Shown: positions 1 to 14,125 of the stretch, piece by piece
Position numbering within the stretch: the stretch's first letter is position 1
How the letters are laid out: each line of letters begins with the position of its first letter
Origin: Dermatophagoides farinae
Lineage: Eukaryota > Arthropoda > Arachnida > Sarcoptiformes > Pyroglyphidae
Reading direction: 5' to 3'
Assembly (NCBI RefSeq): GCF_024713945.1
Contig: NC_134677.1
Location: 4,281,001 to 4,345,000, forward strand
Length of the DNA: 64,000 bases
Notes under the pieces: model-generated
Told to the model about the DNA's origin: nothing
The model's input: only the letters and a program-made list of their open reading frames with translations
Databases searched by the model: none
Position numbers and translations under genes: made by a program

Positions 1-420
1 AAAAAGTGAAAAATGCATGATTGAACAATGTGAACGATGATGAAAATATTGAAGCTGAACTTTTTTTTGGGTGAAAGTTCCTTCGTTTTTTTCTCTTTTG
101 TTTTGTTTTGTTTCAAATGTTCATTTTTTTCCAGCCAAATTATTGTTGTTCCATAATGTTAAATGTTCATCTATCACAATGATTATGACAATGAAAGTTT
201 TTTTTTCATAATGCCATCATGTCATCAATGTTATTCAATGTGTATGTGTAGAATGTGTACACTAATTATAGATTTACAAAGTACAGATACAATAAACAAT
301 ACACTTTGATATGAAAGAATTTCCAAAACGGCTACTTGAATTTTCTTTTTTCTTTTTCTGATTCTTACAATGATGATAATTATCCATTATGGACAGTCAT
401 CATAATAATAATTGTTTACC

Positions 421-443
421 ATCATCATCATCATCATCATCAT
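421..443. repeat. (ATC)n microsatellite
   Basis: About 7.7 uninterrupted ATC units, read as poly-Ile in one frame. Confidence 0.9.
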
Positions 444-3400
444 AATCGGTTTCTGGGTTAAGAGAAAAAAATGTTTGTCATTTGAGACATATTACGAACA
501 GCTTAGAGGAAAAAAACTGGTCCAAACATTGATGACATGCGACGACAATGACGACGACGATGATGACGATGATGACACGAGCCATATAATTCATCAAGCC
601 GGAATAAATTGTTTTCTAAGCTATGCTAAATGAATTTATAAATATAAGAATAGAGTAAAGAATTCAAAGCTAAAACTTTAGTCAACAAGCAAGAAAAAAA
701 ATAATGTTTCCTGAAAGTTAAACTAACTGTACTTGGTACCACATACATGGCCGAATGATCGAAACATCAATGATGATGATGATGATCACATTCATTTCAT
801 TTCTATACTGGACTTTTCATTGACATTTTCTGATTCTATACGGAAACTAACTATTAATAATAACAATTCATGTGTATGAAAAAAAATAAAACAAGAACAA
901 TGAAATCAGAAGAAAAAATAAATAAATATATAGCAAATATAAAGGCAACCATTTTTTGCCATTAACGATACATAAATAATTTTAACAATGAACACAATCA
1001 TACAATGAATGACTTGTTCGTAGAGAAAGAGACAGCAAAAAAAAATGAGATTGTTGGATTTAGTTGTCAAATAATTATGTTTCTGGAACGCAAAACAACA
1101 ACAACAATTGTCGTTGTCAACAATGTCATCGTTGACAATTTTCAAACAATAATAATAATGACAACATCAAAAACGAGAAAACATATAAGTATAAATCATA
1201 TTATACATGTGGCATAAATCAGAGTCGGAAGAAATTTTCATGCTTGTTTTACCGATTATAACTTTCTTTCTAAAACGATAATCGTAATGGAGAAAATAGG
1301 AATGCCAAAAAAAAAATATGAAAAAGATTTACAGAAATCACTTATTTCAGGAAATAGTAACATCACAGAAATACAGTTTCGTGAATTTTGGTTAATTGAA
1401 ATCTTTTCTATACTGTATGGAAAATATATGGAAAAAAATCTAAAATTTGAACAATAATTTATCAAAAAAAAAAAAAAAAAAACAGAAACGATTTTCGGTA
1501 TCTGATTATATTCATTTATTTTCTTATATAAAATTCATTTCAATTCATACAAGAGTTTTTTTAAAATTATTTTTTTTTCTGCTAGAATGGCAATGAATTA
1601 TGATCAACATTTGAACATTATTATGGCGTCCCCATCATACACGATCTTTACAAGGTGAAAATTAGTTTTTCTTTTGAATACCTTTTTGATGTGTGGGTCT
1701 TGCTTTTCATACGAATAATATGAATGTTCATCATCGTCATTTTTTTTAATATTATTTTTTTTCGACACACACACACACACATGTACACACGCCCGATGAG
1801 ATCGTACATTGCCATCGAATTGAACGAATATCACGACTGAACGATTCATTCATTTGATTCTATTTGATGATAAATGCCAGAAAAATTAGCCCGTTCAACA
1901 TTCAACAAATCAAATTCATTCACACACACACACACACGATAAAGACACTGTGGAAAAACCTGTTCATATTTTTTTTCTTATTTTTCAATCATTTTTGGCC
2001 CATGTTCATTTTTGAGATTCATGTTCGGTTGATTGGTTGGTTGGCAAGCGGCAATGTTTTTCCTCTATTCAAGATTGTACATGTGTGTGCATGTTTGAAT
2101 ATTTTTTTTTGTTTTTCTTACCAGGCAATGTCTTGTAAACCAGCCTAGTTTGTTGTTGTTGTGTATAGGCTGCTGTAGAACTATTAATCATAGATGAAAG
2201 ATGGCCAAAAAAAAAATATATTTTTTTTTATTTTGTAAAATGCACCTGTATTTGCATTCAAAAAAATATTTTTGATTTCTTGTATCCAAATGATTGGCTG
2301 ATTGATATGTTGTTATTCATATATACACACATATCAAAAAACATGGTTTTATTTTTTATTTTTGTAGGTTTTTTTTCTCTCTCTTTCTCTATTATCATTA
2401 TTATTATTCGGTAGTTACCATTTGTATTCACAAATTATTAGTCAATAACTTTGACAGCAACGACAAAATGATTGAATCGTATCGAAATATATAAAGAAGA
2501 AGAAAAAATACACCAAACAAACATTAATAATTTGTCGATGATGATGATGATGAACTTTGATGATACGAAATCTGTAATTATTGAAGCTGGCTTCCAGCCA
2601 CTTATCATCATCATCATTTTTTTCAGATATAACAACGAATTATTCATGGGGTTATTCGCGGTCAATTGTTACCATATTCAAATTGTTCTGATTATTGTAG
2701 ACAACAAAAATTTTTATGAATAATTGATGGAAATGAACATACAGGAAAAAATCAAACAAAGGAAAAAATCAAATTTCCTGGATTAAGGCAAAAACAGTAT
2801 GAAAATTATTTTCCAATACATGCCAAACCAATCAAACAAACAAACAAAAAAATAATCCAGAACCGTTATGATAGTTTCAAAAGTGTTTATTATATATGAA
2901 TGACGCCCGTACACAATTACTATATATAAAAATATACGACAATCCACTATGCGCATGTTAAATTTCATAATTCATAAATTCATAACAACAACATATACAT
3001 GATAATAGCCAGATATGAGATACAGTAGAAAAAAAGGAGTGTCCTCTCGTCGATTTGACCTCGCCCCATGTATATACAAAGAGAAATATGTAATTCATAA
3101 TTATAACCAAACTATGTGTATGATGATGATTATTATTATTATGATGGTGGTGGTAACAGGCTATAGTTTGTGTTGGTTGTGATTATGATTGTTAGAGCCC
3201 ATCCCTCCTGACCTATGATTGTGTTGTGTGTGTGCACATTTCTTGTCGTGTCACAAACACAAAAGCCAATCGTTCAACCAAGCAAAACCACACACACACA
3301 CACGCACAAACATACATAAATCGGGTTTTATCTTTCTCCAACGACAAATTACAAGAAATGATAATGGTAACCTGTGTATCGGTTGACGAATAATCATTTT

Positions 3401-4757
3401 CATCATCATAATGGGAATGGATTGTTGATGTAGCCTTAAAAAACTCATACACAGCTTGTTGTTGATTGCTAATCGATTTTCTGGTCAAAAAATTTAAAAT
3501 CTGTGCATGTAAAATGTGCGGTACCAAAGACGAAAACAATAACAAAAGAGTTAAAAATAGCACAAAAATGAAAACGACCAAACAGGCGTGACATTTAGCT
3601 TTGCTATTATTATTTTTTTTTCTCCGAAAAAAAGGTAGATTGTCATCAGATATATTTTTCAATTCATTTTGTGGTTCATTTCAAATTAATCAATCATTGT
3701 AAGATAGAAGAAAAGAAAAGCTAAGAAAATATTCTCAGCATTGTATTCGTAAAACTAATTAGTTGAACGAAAATTTAATTCAAAATGTAGAGAAAAAAAT
3801 TTACATAAATTATTATAAACCTACAGCATTAAGCAAATGTATGACCACGAAAAACTATACGACCAAATCGTAAGCTGTCCACACATGGACACCCTCATCG
3901 TTCAAATGATAAATCAAATAGAATTCGTACAAGAAAAAATTCAAGCGAAAATCACCTGCAATCTATAACATGACAAAACAAATGATTTTTTTTTCAATTT
4001 TGAAACTGAAAAAAAATTTCCAAAAGAAAAAACATCCAAAGCTGCATGAAAATGAGATAAGAAATGAATTCATATCTTAGAAGCTTTAAGATTTTGGAAT
4101 AACACAGTTCCATACATTTGAAATTCAGTAAGTGAAAACCACTATCGTCGGAAAGATTAATTGATGATCATCCTCAAAAAAAACTATGAAAAATAGAAAT
4201 CAAACAGAAAAAAAAAATGCAGTGAATCAACCAAAAGATACAAGGTGGTGGAATAAAATACATTTCATCAACATGTATCTAGTATATGAAAATTCATTCA
4301 TTCAATGAAAAATAAAAATCATAGGTTGAACGACCGAATTGAAATTTTTTTTTTTTTTGATGCTTTCATCATTTTCATTTAAAACACAATGATGGCCAAC
4401 CCATCATAACTAGAATTTGGTGCAATCGAAACAACAACAACAACAACAAAAAAATGTACAATTCTGTTGAAAAATTAAAAACATCGGATCGAAAAAGAGA
4501 AGACATCGGACCGAAAAAAATTCGCACTTATATGCAATATAATTTTTATTTTCCATCGTTCGTAAAGAAAAAAAAATGAAAAAGAATAAATCCGAATATA
4601 AAGATCATCACAAAATATTTTATAAAATGATGACAGGATGATGGTAATAAATATTTTCTAATACACAACATACAAATTGATAAGAATCTTTTTTTTTTTG
4701 ACTGAAAAAAAAATCATTCAACTGATTGTGGTTGATGCCCAAATCCAGGCAGAAGCA

Positions 4758-4775
4758 TTTTTTTTTTTTTTTTTT
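4758..4775. repeat. Poly-T tract (18 nt)
   Basis: Uninterrupted run of 18 T in non-coding sequence. Confidence 0.9.
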
Positions 4776-4875
4776 GTTATGCATTAAGTATGATTAATAA
4801 TATCTACACAAATTTCCAATATAAAAAATTTACTATTAATCAAAATTACAAAGTGTAAATTTGACTCAATGGACA

Positions 4876-4899
4876 TGTGTGCGTGTGTGTGTGTGTGTA
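4876..4899. repeat. (GT)n microsatellite with one GC interruption
   Basis: GT dinucleotide run with a single GCGT interruption near its left end. Confidence 0.85.
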
Positions 4900-5252
4900 T
4901 ACATCACAATGAAAGATACGATCTATCTGTTGGAATCTGATTGCCATTTATATCATCAACAACATCATGATCAACAAGAATGACAACCGAAAAATAAATT
5001 CATTTCAGCCAACCCCCCACTCGTTACAATTTGGTCAATCTCATCTGCATTTGTTGTTGTTGTTTGAAAGACCAATAAATCTTTTCTATACATTTCTATA
5101 AATTATGATTTCATGTATAATAAATGAATCTGATTCTATAAAAAACAAGTTTTTTCTTCTTTGATAAATAAATCTTATCAAAATTCATGTATGTTGAAAG
5201 AGAGAAACATAGAAGAAAAGAACAAAAATCTGATCATTTAATGACAGATAGT

Positions 5253-5275
5253 GATCATCATCATCATCATCATCA
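5253..5275. repeat. (ATC)n microsatellite
   Basis: About seven ATC units, followed about 45 bp later by an AC run. Confidence 0.85.
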
Positions 5276-6180
5276 AATATAATACATATATATTTTATAG
5301 TACAGAAAAAATATGTTCGATTCACACACACACACACAAACAGACAAAATCTGAATTTTTTTTCGATCTGCTCATTGATCATTGTAGTAGTTGCCAATTT
5401 TTTTTCATTCCGTTGTCGGTTTTTAAAATAAATGTTTTAACGACAACAACAACAACAATGATATTTGTTTGTTGCATAGCTTTTTTATCCCACATTTTTA
5501 TTCTGGTTTGGTCAGCCAATCATTGATCTTTTCAATTTAGCCATCTGAATCACTACGATAAATAATCGGCGTATCTAAATATGATATTATACAACATTTA
5601 CCTATAGTGATTGTATATGTATATCAAAGGATAGAAAACAAAATAATAAAAACCATGGTCAATGAACATTGAGAGCATTTCAAATCATAACTTCACACAA
5701 ACTTTATTGAATTCGATCAATTCGATTCATTTTACTGAATGAAGGAGCGTTTGATAACCCCCTACCCTCCCCCCAAAAAAGAAATCGTCGTTTTCCTACG
5801 GTTTTCAAATAGAAATTTATCAAAAAAAAAAAATATCTGACAGATATACTATAAAATGGACAACAACAACAAAAATTCATTTTATATCCAGTCAATGGTT
5901 TACACACGAAAAAATTGAATAAATTTGGAGAGAATCAAAATTGGAACATAAGTAAACGAGTCACTCGATGGCCAATGAACCATATGTGCCAACAAACAAC
6001 AACATCAAACCATTTGATTTTTGTGATTTGAATATTTTTTTTTGAAAAAACCTTGGCTCCGACCATACAAAAAAGCAAGGCTAATATTTTTTTTACGTTC
6101 ATCTTCGATTTTTGACTTTTTGACCAAGTGAAAACAAAACAAAAAATTTTTCATCCAAACTGACCAATAGTTTTGAGCTC

Positions 6181-6182
<2 letters not shown>

Positions 6183-6252
<70 letters not shown>
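6183..6252. repeat. (AG)35 microsatellite
   Basis: Seventy uninterrupted bases of AG, the longest pure dinucleotide run in the window. The plus strand is all purine, a composition able to form intramolecular triplex (H-DNA). On the minus strand it reads as alternating Ser-Leu, so the 73-codon frame spanning it is an artefact. Confidence 0.98.
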
Positions 6253-6259
<7 letters not shown>

Positions 6260-7362
6260 AAGAAGAAAAACCGACCAGATTGCTGCACCGTCCCATCATA
6301 AAAGGCAAATTTATTGGCACATATAATATCTTGACAGAAGTCAGTCAGAAAAGACGTGTTAGGCTATTTTTTCTGTCGTAGAAAAAATTATTTTGAATTT
6401 TTTTTTGTCTGTTTGAATGAACAAACGTATATCTTTCTGATCACAAGAGGATGGATGAAAAAACGATAGAAACTCACACACAAACATATAAATACAAATA
6501 TGAGAATGATCGATATAAATACGGACCAAAAATAAAGGTCATTCGTTTTATGATAATGACAACTGGTGCACATGAATTTTTTTTTCATGTCCCTTATTTT
6601 CACATTCGGGTTCATTAGTGGTTCGATACTATGAGTCTTCATATATTGATGAAATGTTAAGACACTCAACATTTGAACAAAAGAAAGAGAGAAACAGAGT
6701 ATAGATGGGAAAAAGAGGGGCGTAATTTTGACATATAACTCGGAAATTTTCTCGACATTTTTTTTTTTTTTGGTATTGCGTTTTTGTTTTTTTTTCTTCA
6801 CATTTTTTGAGTTTTCATTATATTATTATAGGACGGCAACTGACCTGGCAAAATAATATTTCATATATGCATAGACACATTATTTTCATACTCATAATGG
6901 CAACAAACAAAAAAAATGGCCTTGATAACACTAAGACACTATAATGTCGAATGATCATGATCATGATAATGGGCCATTAGCATAGATACAAAATGGACAG
7001 CGAAAAAAATTTTTTTTTATGATCGAAACATGAAATGAGAAATTTTTATTTTACGATGAACACGAATTCAAAAAATTTTTTCACCATTGGTTGGTGTTGT
7101 TGTTGTTGTTGTTGTCAATCAAAGATTTTAAACAATAATAATTACAACTTACCAAATGAGCTCTAAGATTTGGTTGCCTTTTTCTTACACTCGTTTTACT
7201 TTTTCTCGAGAATGAAATGTGACACTTTTCATGTTTCGTATAATAAACAATATAATATTCGAAAAATGAAGCGACAATGATGACACATAAACATGGCCAT
7301 AAACATCATCATCATCATCATCAAATACGACAAATGATCATATTTTAGGTCAATATTCTACG

Positions 7363-7379
7363 TTTTTTTTTTTTTTTTT
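7363..7379. repeat. Poly-T tract (17 nt)
   Basis: Uninterrupted 17-T run. Confidence 0.9.
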
Positions 7380-7619
7380 GGAACATTTGTGACAAGGATT
7401 TGTCAAATTCAAAAGATGGTGATTTGATGATGGCCACAAGAAAAGTTGTATTTTTCTTTTATGAGAATAGGAAAAAATCTCTTCAATCAATGTCTATGAT
7501 GATGATGATGATGATCCCAGGAAATCATGAACAAGATCAAAATACATACGACATGAACAAAATAGACATTGACCAAAACGAAAAGCGAATGATCAATGAA
7601 ATGAAAAGATTTATTGGTC

Positions 7620-7643
7620 CACACACACACACACACACACACA
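7620..7643. repeat. (CA)12 microsatellite
   Basis: Pure CA run, read as Thr-His in the plus-strand frame that crosses it. Confidence 0.95.
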
Positions 7644-7855
7644 ACTGCGACGATAGCCATAGAAAAAAAAATATTAACAAAAACAAAAAAGAAAAGAAAA
7701 CGAAACTAAATTTCATGTCAATGTTAATTATTTATGATAACGATTTTTTTGACCAAAAAAAAAATAATCAAAAATTTAACATGAACATTTTCCTTTAGTT
7801 TTACAATTACCAGTTGTCTTATACCAGAAAAGAAAAAACTTTAAATCCAACAGTA

Positions 7856-7881
7856 ATCATCATCATCATCATCATCATCAT
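7856..7881. repeat. (ATC)n microsatellite
   Basis: About 8.7 ATC units. Confidence 0.9.
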
Positions 7882-9523
7882 AGCCTGTCAATTGTTGTTT
7901 TGTTATTGATAATAATAAACAAATGGATCACACACACACACACAAGCCTATGGATAGACAGGATAGATTTCTCGAGCAAAGAGAAAAAAAATTTCCCGTA
8001 GGCTAACGATTCTTGGAAAAACAAAAATCTGATTCAATTTTTAAAATTTTTTTTTAAAGCCAACTTGAAGCGTTTATACAAAGTGAAAAACAAAATTTTT
8101 TTTTTTTGGTTCAAAAAAAAGAGAATTTAAAATCCTATTGAACATAGTTGACATTGGAAACTTGGTTTGAATAGCTACATGAGTTTTTTTTTCTTGATTC
8201 TTATGCTTATGTTTATCATTAAAACGCTGAAAATACATATAGAATGATTTCTTGAATGTTATTTATAAATAATAATAATAACTTGAATGGTTTGATTGGT
8301 TGTTGTATGGTAATTAATGAAAAAAAAACGAATATATGTCTGTCAAATCAATGTCCATCACAAGTCTTTTATGTGTCAAAAAAAAAGTTTTAGCAATCAA
8401 AACATGAATCAACAGCAAAGAATCAGGAAAATATATCAATCTCATCATAATCATCAACAATTTTTCTTTTTCTTTTTTTGTTGTTCTCAATCCAAATCAC
8501 AGCAACAATTTTCAATAAAATAGAAATCAAAATTTATTTTTCTGTATTGATTTCAAATTTATCGACCACCTAAGAATGATTATTTTGTTGTCAGAATTTT
8601 TCAATTGTTTTGCTTGTCTAGTTATCTCATATACCAAATAGGAAAAAATATCATTTTTTTAATATAAAAAAAAACGACAAATATTGCACCTTGTGAATAA
8701 TATAAATCTCATCATTTTGATTCTATTGTAATGTATTGTCATTTTTTGTTTTGTGTTTTGTTTTCGTGTGACAGTAAAAGAAATAAAAAAAAAACAGAAA
8801 AAAATTCTCAACAAAAACAAATTTTTTCATCATCATTTCACTCATCAAAATATCGAATGAAGAGATAGTGACAATTTCTCAAATCATCGAAGAATAAAAT
8901 GCTTCTGAAAAAAAATGTCAACGTATTTTGAAGGCAAATTTTTTTTGTCTTTTGCTTTATTTTGTTTTGTTATGTTCGTTTCTATTGTTATGGCTATTAT
9001 ATCTGTGACAATAATAATAACAAGAAGAAAATAGAAAGAAAGAGAGAGAAAGAAATAAAAAACTATTTCACACATTGATGAATTTTGGTTCCGTTCTTAT
9101 GAGATAGTTTCATCGAAGTATTTTGATGCCAACACTATTATAATACCACATAAACATGCACACACACACACACGGTCGATTGGTCATCATCACCATTCTG
9201 AAATGGTGAGACTCTGTTGTTGTTGTTGTTGTTGATGATGACATAGGATACTATACGGATGGCGTATATATGGTGTTAATTAGAGCACAAAACATATACA
9301 GATGACATGTTCATACGAGAATTCTTCCAAACAACAAAATTCTTTCAAACATTTTTGTTCAAATTAATTATGAAACGTTTTTTCTGATCACCCAAATGAA
9401 TCAAAATATTTTCCAATAACATCTTATTGTGATCGAAAACAGTATTTGACATACACACACACACAAAAAGACAGACAGATTTGACACACCTACTTCCTTC
9501 CTCAAGTATTTTGCCAATGTCAA

Positions 9524-9543
9524 TGTGTGTGTGTGTGTGTGTG
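9524..9543. repeat. (TG)10 microsatellite
   Basis: Twenty bases of uninterrupted TG. Confidence 0.9.
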
Positions 9544-12392
9544 TTTGTGAGACCACAAAGAAGAAGTAAAAGCATAATTACTACTTATGCCGATGAATAT
9601 ATCGGTAAGAAAAAAAGAAAAATTTCAGGTTAGTTTAGATTTGATTCGTTATTATTATTATTAATTTTTCGTTTCGTATAAATCAAAATAATAATACAAT
9701 GATAAGTCTTAACAAGCGAATATAGTTAAGATATGTAAAGAAAGAATATTTAGAGAGAATTTTTTCACAAATTGAATTCAGTGTGGACACAAACACAAAA
9801 AAAAACAAATATAATCAATCAACATCAAAAATGATGATCATCATAATGAAATCTGGTGTGGTCTTTTTTTTTGCTCATCACTAATTTCTCCCTTTCATAC
9901 TTGATCTAAAAACTCGTAGAATTCTTACATTAATTTTTCTTTCATTCTTTTTTCAGAATTTTTTTTTATATTCATTCTGAAAAATATCTGGCATCAATCA
10001 AACAAACAGCAGCAGCCAGCCATTGAATATACAACAAAGCAAAAGAAATACAAACACAGTCAGTCATGCAGAATAAATACCAAACACTAACAACAACAAC
10101 AACAAAAACAACAACAAAGTCTATTGCATTTGGGTGGCCATAGTTCACTCATTTTCTTGATTCGCAAAAAAAAAATTACAAGCATCAGTATTATGCTAGT
10201 AACCCGATCCATGCCATTTCACCAGCAAGTGTGCATCCATCATCTCATCAATTCATTCTAATCCACTATATATACCCCGGTAGGCATCCCAGAATACATA
10301 TTATAATGGTGAAATCGAAATGAATCCAATATTTTTACCACCCAAAACGAATCGAAACAAGCTGCTTCAAAATTTTTCTCCTACTTCTCATCATCATCAT
10401 CATCAGACGAAATTCATCATGATGATGATTTTCAATGTTGACAGGTTCAATACTGACATCGAGAGAAAACAGAAAAAAATAGCATTGTTTTTGTTTCAGA
10501 ATTTACATGACAGTTTGACTATACGAAAAATTTGTGAATTGATAAAATTAGAATAGAAAGATATGAGAAAAAAGAGGAAGACAGGAAAAAATCGTTCCAA
10601 ATTGATTGTACCGGGTTCGCTCATTTATTCATTCATTCAGTTCGGACTATTAATCGATATATATTATGATTACTGCCACTGAATCCTCATGTCAATGTAC
10701 AATTGAATAACGAGGTAAGTGAATTTTCAATCAGGAAAAAAAATGAAACTTGACATGACATAACGATGAAAAACCTCTAGCCAAGGTACAAAAAGTTTCA
10801 TTAAAATGACTATTAGCTTTCAAAAAATGAATAAATAAAGCATTTGGTGAAAATGAAAGAGAGAGAGAAAAAAAACATGGAAATGGAAATGAAATTTTCA
10901 TTAATTAATTAATTATTATTACGATTCTTCAACTATTACTACCACCATAATCAACATGACGACAACAACAACAACGAAAACGTCAAATATAAAATTCACT
11001 CTCAAAAATGGAAATTAAAAAAAAAATGAAGGGAAAAATGGGGAAAATAAAATTAACTTTTTCGTTTTCATCTTCGTCATCAACATGGTGAATGATCAAA
11101 AATGACATAAACACAAGTAGAGTGATGATGATTCCAATATATATCAGCCAAATGAATTTAATTCGTTTGTCAACTACAAGGTCGATTACATAAATTATAT
11201 AACCGAAAAAAATTGTAACATAAACAAGAGAAAGAGAGAGAGAGAGTGAAACAACATTGAACGATGATAAACTTGAAAATGAAAATTTATTTTATTTTTT
11301 TCCTTTTTCTTTTGACTATATTCATAGTATATTTGAATCAAAAAAAAAAATGTTGGATACACAACAACGATGGTGTATTTTTCATCATCCACATTCAAAA
11401 GGTCAGATAGATAAGACCAAGATACAAGCTTCCTTTCTACATCGGATTGTCTATGATGATGGTTCATTCTGATGGTGTTATCATATGAACCATCATTCAA
11501 AGCATTTATCATGATGATGATTCGTGCTTGTTGATTCGTTTTATTTTCATTATTCAATAATCATACTTTTATATTTCATTTTAGTTTGTCTCTGTTTTTT
11601 TTTTAATAAATAGAAAAAAACTATAGACCATTCCAAATGACCACAAAATAAAAAAAAACAAGAGGCTAGTTTAACAAAAAAAAAATTTCATCATTCATTT
11701 TGGAAACTTTGACCCACAAGTTGCTGTTGTTGTTTATTTGTCTTGGTGTTATTATTGTGTTCATCATTAATTCATCTCTCATCTAATCTATCGTTACGAA
11801 TGAATGAAGAAAATATAAAATAAAACAGCTGAAATGAGATGAATATATATATACATATGGGAGGGGAAGACGTGACCAAATTAAATTGAATCAAAAGAAA
11901 AAACAAGAAAAATTTGTTGAGTATGAAAGAAAAGAAAAACCAAAATGGAAAAAAAGCCAGTAGGTGGAAAAATCATTGCATTTCTCAATACACATTCAGC
12001 CGATTTGCAATGTATGTATCAATACATAACGTCAATGGACAATGGTAATAATATTTTTCATTTTTGTACAGCAAAAAAAGCAGGCAATATTCTTGCATAC
12101 AACTTGTAAATTTTTGTTATGCGTGTGTGTGTTTGTGTGTGAATTTTTTCCTATCTATCTATTATTCTTATAATATCCATCTATCTTTCCATCTTTTTCT
12201 TTCTTTTGGAAAAAAATGAATGCTATATATCTGCTTGTCTGTGTGTGTGTTTGTAGATTTCTGATCTAAGTCTTGGTTTTATCCAAAAAAAAGAGAGAGA
12301 AAGAGAAAGAGATTGAGAAGAAAATCAAAAAAAAAAAAAATGTTTGGGCGAAAAGCATAAAGACTACACCTCTTCGCTAATCATACACATAA

Positions 12393-12418
12393 ACACACAC
12401 ACACACACACACACACAC
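12393..12418. repeat. (AC)13 microsatellite
   Basis: Pure AC run. A GT run on the same strand at 12521-12538 follows about 100 bp later, so the two could pair as an imperfect stem. Confidence 0.95.
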
Positions 12419-12520
12419 GCTCACATATTATTTATGATCAGAATTAATCGAATTCAAATCTTCCAAAATCATTGAAATATATACATGTGATAAGTACAAA
12501 AAATAGATGATATATATTGA

Positions 12521-12538
12521 GTGTGTGTGTGTGTGTGT
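12521..12538. repeat. (GT)9 microsatellite
   Basis: Pure GT run, the reverse-complement partner of the AC run at 12393-12418. Confidence 0.9.
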
Positions 12539-14107
12539 ATGTGTTGAGAAAATGAATCAGCCCAAAGATAGAGGAGGGAAATGGAATCAAGAAAAAAAAA
12601 GAAAAAAATGTAATGCTAAATGACATGATATTCTTATGGTGCTTGTCAAATGTAGAACCAGGAAAAAAAAAGATATGAGCATAATTGAAAAAGATGAAAT
12701 GATGATGGTAGAAAAAAAAATTTTTTTCTAAAAAACGAAGAAATTAAATTTTAAAGCTGTCATGAAAGACATCATCGACAAATCATGAAAATGGACAAAA
12801 AATCAAGAAAAAAAAACGAATTCATGATTTCATTTCTGATTGGAACTTTCAGCAAACATCTCCTATACTTTTTATGCCTCTATTTAATTGAAGTTAATCA
12901 TCAGAATTTTTTTTTCCAAAATTTTTAATTTAAATTTCAATGTTCTCAATATTTAATTACATAAAGAAAGAAAGATAGAAAGATAGATTAACAATAGAAA
13001 GAAATCCAGAGTATTTAGTTGATTTTATCATTGGGAAAAAAATAAACTCAATATAAACAGACAAGTGGAAAAATTCAAAACATCAGGATATAGATGATGT
13101 TGATTGATGGTGTTTGATCACATAGTAGTTCTGTATCTCATTTTATAATTCGTTGTTTGATAACTTATGTTGCCATCAACCTATCATCTTTTTGATTGAA
13201 CGAGTTAGGTTCATTGTAATCTATATACATGTACATCGATATTTGTGCAGACATCTACACATCTGGAAAGATATATAAGCAAAGAAAAACGAATGATCAT
13301 TTGATGATAATGATGATGATAATCATCATCATCGTGATGAAAATCCACCCAAATCAAATTGATTGATTCATTTGAATGTGAATAATTCAAAAAACAAGTT
13401 GAATTTCAAACAATCATAACTCTTTTTTTGCCACACTATTATATAAAGGATATATGGATGATATGCTGATAGTTTCATAATATGAATCAAAAAAAAAAAT
13501 ATGATGATAAATTATCAATTGTCAATGGCATTTTTCCATATATAAAATTATTAATTGATAAAAGATTTTATCACAATATAGTGGCCGGCACTACTACTTG
13601 ATAGTTCATATTTAGTCAGCCATTAATGCAAAAAATTGTTACAACAACAAGAAAAAAAAAATGAAAACTTAAAATTGAAATATATTCGAAATGATATCAC
13701 TTATTATTGATCGTTGTTATAATGGGCCCACCATCATTGATGTATTTTCAATATAATCAAAATCAGATTAGAATAGCAAAAAAAAATGAAAAGAAAAATA
13801 CACACATATACAGGTGAAACAGGTGGAAAATTTACTTATTATCGCTCATCTGGCCAAAAAAAGTGCATTGAAAAAAGTGAAACACCAATAAGAAATGGAT
13901 CATATGAAGCTAGAATATATTAATTTATAATTAAATAATTTTCTTTCAAGAGTGGGCCACTTAGTTTTTTAAAAAAAAAAACTTTGAAATAATATGATAT
14001 CGTTGACAAGAAAAAAGTCTATTTGCTGGTATATATTACGATGAATGGATATATCACAGTAGCAAATAGTAGTGTTGGTTGAAAAATGAATTTTAATTCA
14101 ATCAATC

Positions 14108-14125
14108 AAAAAAAAAAAAAAAAAA
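14108..14125. repeat. Poly-A tract (18 nt)
   Basis: Uninterrupted run of 18 A. Confidence 0.9.

Larger units (their letters stand above)
1..6182. other. Non-coding stretch, simple-repeat rich
   Basis: No supported gene. It holds (ATC)n at 421-443 and 5253-5275, AC runs near 1765-1780, 1921-1936 and 3289-3303, an 18-T tract at 4758-4775 and a GT run at 4876-4899. The longest open frame (minus strand, 3213-3662) opens with TTG, has a hydrophobic segment and ends in a GT-repeat reading. It is discussed as a weak exon candidate in the findings. Confidence 0.6.
6254..12392. other. Non-coding stretch, simple-repeat rich
   Basis: No supported gene. The open frames at 7400-7798 and 8317-8523 are Lys/Asn/Met-rich translations of A-rich and repeat DNA. 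A more complex, less repetitive patch lies at about 10200-10320 and a perfect 14-bp palindrome built on ATGATC lies at 6951-6964. No splice-flanked coding segment was recognised. Confidence 0.6.

Noticed and set aside
6099..6320. Ser-Leu repeat protein on the minus strand
   Set aside because: Direct translation of the (AG)35 microsatellite.
10610..10630. GGGTTCGCTC as a tRNA B box
   Set aside because: No matching A box or cloverleaf at the right distance. Other GGTTCGA occurrences (6609, 18605, 23558) also lack the CC that should follow.
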